Shown in pieces: positions 5,948 to 6,320 of a stretch of 6,320 bases of DNA. Source of the stretch: JAZQUM01 sp045631305 (GTDB taxonomy: Bacteria; Bacillota; Clostridia; Oscillospirales; Oscillospiraceae); assembly GCA_045631305.1 (NCBI GenBank), contig JAZQUM010000136.1:1-6320 (forward strand). The letters are read 5' to 3'. The position numbers and the translations under genes were made by a program. Each line of letters starts with the position of its first letter. Within the stretch, counting starts at the first letter, position 1. The notes below the pieces were generated by a model. It was not told the origin of the DNA and ran no database searches. It worked only from the letters and a program-made list of their open reading frames with translations.

Positions 5948-6320
5948 TTATCTGCGGATGCTCTTGAAAGTGAGGTAACCTTCCAGCATGAGGGAGGCTG
6001 CCACGGCATCCACAGTCTGCTTGCGCTTTTTGGCATTTTTGCCGTTATTCATAAGAATATTGTGGGCATCAATGGTGGTGCGGCGCTCGTCCCAAAGGGT
6101 GACGGGCAGGGAAGTGACGTCTTTCAGCGTTTCGGCCATGGCTTCAGCTTTTTCGGCGCGGGGGCCAAGGGTGCCGTCCATGTTTTTGGGATAGCCCAGA
6201 ATCAGTTCATCCACACCGTGTTCGCGGATGATCTCGCAGATGCGGCGCACCACCTCGTCACGGTTGCGGGAGTGGATGGTGGTGGAGAAGCCGGCAAGGG
6301 TGCCGGTAAGGTCAGAAATG
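5948..6320 (-). CDS. ruvX: RuvX/YqgF putative pre-16S rRNA nuclease, 5' end outside window
   Basis: The visible 123 codons cover most of a protein that is about 138 residues in E. coli. YqgF-family members have an RNase H-like fold and process the 5' end of 16S rRNA in the cytoplasm. Seen here are ISDLTGTLAGF at the window edge (the family has an SD-P/L-x-G-x-A-like segment there), GYPKNMDGTLGPRAEKAE, LWDERRTTIDAHNIL and the C-terminal DAVAASLMLEGYL with its conserved Asp. The N-terminal catalytic Asp (in the DYG-type motif) should lie about 10-20 residues upstream, beyond base 6320. The frame is open to the end of the window, so a GTG at 6253 is an internal valine codon, not the start. The gene converges on the DUF4330-like gene. 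In many Firmicutes ruvX follows alaS and ireB; those would lie beyond the right edge. Confidence 0.93.
   Translation of the reverse strand, partial: ISDLTGTLAGFSTTIHSRNRDEVVRRICEIIREHGVDELILGYPKNMDGTLGPRAEKAEAMAETLKDVTSLPVTLWDERRTTIDAHNILMNNGKNAKKRKQTVDAVAASLMLEGYLTFKSIRR

Noticed and set aside
5948..6253. RuvX as a complete 101-residue protein starting with GTG at 6253
   Set aside because: The frame stays open to base 6320 and the upstream 22 codons (ISDLTGTLAGF and onward) match the RuvX family, so the start lies outside the window.

Overview
The window looks like chromosomal DNA of a gut-type member of the Clostridia (Firmicutes), probably from a metagenome assembly. This rests on protein families (a CsaB-type pyruvyl transferase, a DUF4330-like membrane protein, a stand-alone E2-like acyltransferase, a RuvX with Firmicutes-like motifs), strong GGAGG-type ribosome binding sites, and moderate GC genes with AT-rich spacers. 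The genus cannot be fixed from the sequence. There are six protein-coding genes, two of them cut by the ends. I see no tRNA, rRNA, CRISPR array, insertion sequence or phage gene.

Left part (1-1900, minus strand): a serine biosynthesis operon, serC then serA. SerC is complete; SerA is cut after 199 residues. The first 34 bases are not genomic: read on the minus strand they match the start of the MGI/BGISEQ reverse library adapter, which ends the serA reading frame with nine false residues and a false stop. A good sigma-A promoter precedes serC, with a 14-bp perfect palindrome between promoter and ribosome binding site. A strong hairpin lies between serC and serA.

Middle (1900-3010): a 311-bp divergent spacer holds both promoters and an 11-bp inverted repeat. 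It leads to a plus-strand, single-domain 2-oxo acid dehydrogenase E2-like acyltransferase without a lipoyl domain, whose usual HxxxDG catalytic motif is altered. A bidirectional hairpin terminator closes it and the convergent neighbour.

Right part (3019-6320): a 741-residue minus-strand protein fuses a GT4 glycosyltransferase to a CsaB-like polysaccharide pyruvyl transferase. Divergent from it is a small membrane-anchored DUF4330-like protein. Their promoters face each other, so the two 5' leaders should overlap. After a second hairpin terminator comes ruvX (minus strand), whose N-terminus lies outside the window.

Functionally the window is mostly ordinary housekeeping: serine synthesis, cell-wall polymer modification and rRNA maturation. 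The points that most deserve checking are the adapter remnant, the face-to-face promoters, the GT4-CsaB fusion and the altered E2-like active site. I did not find a convincing new multi-gene system.
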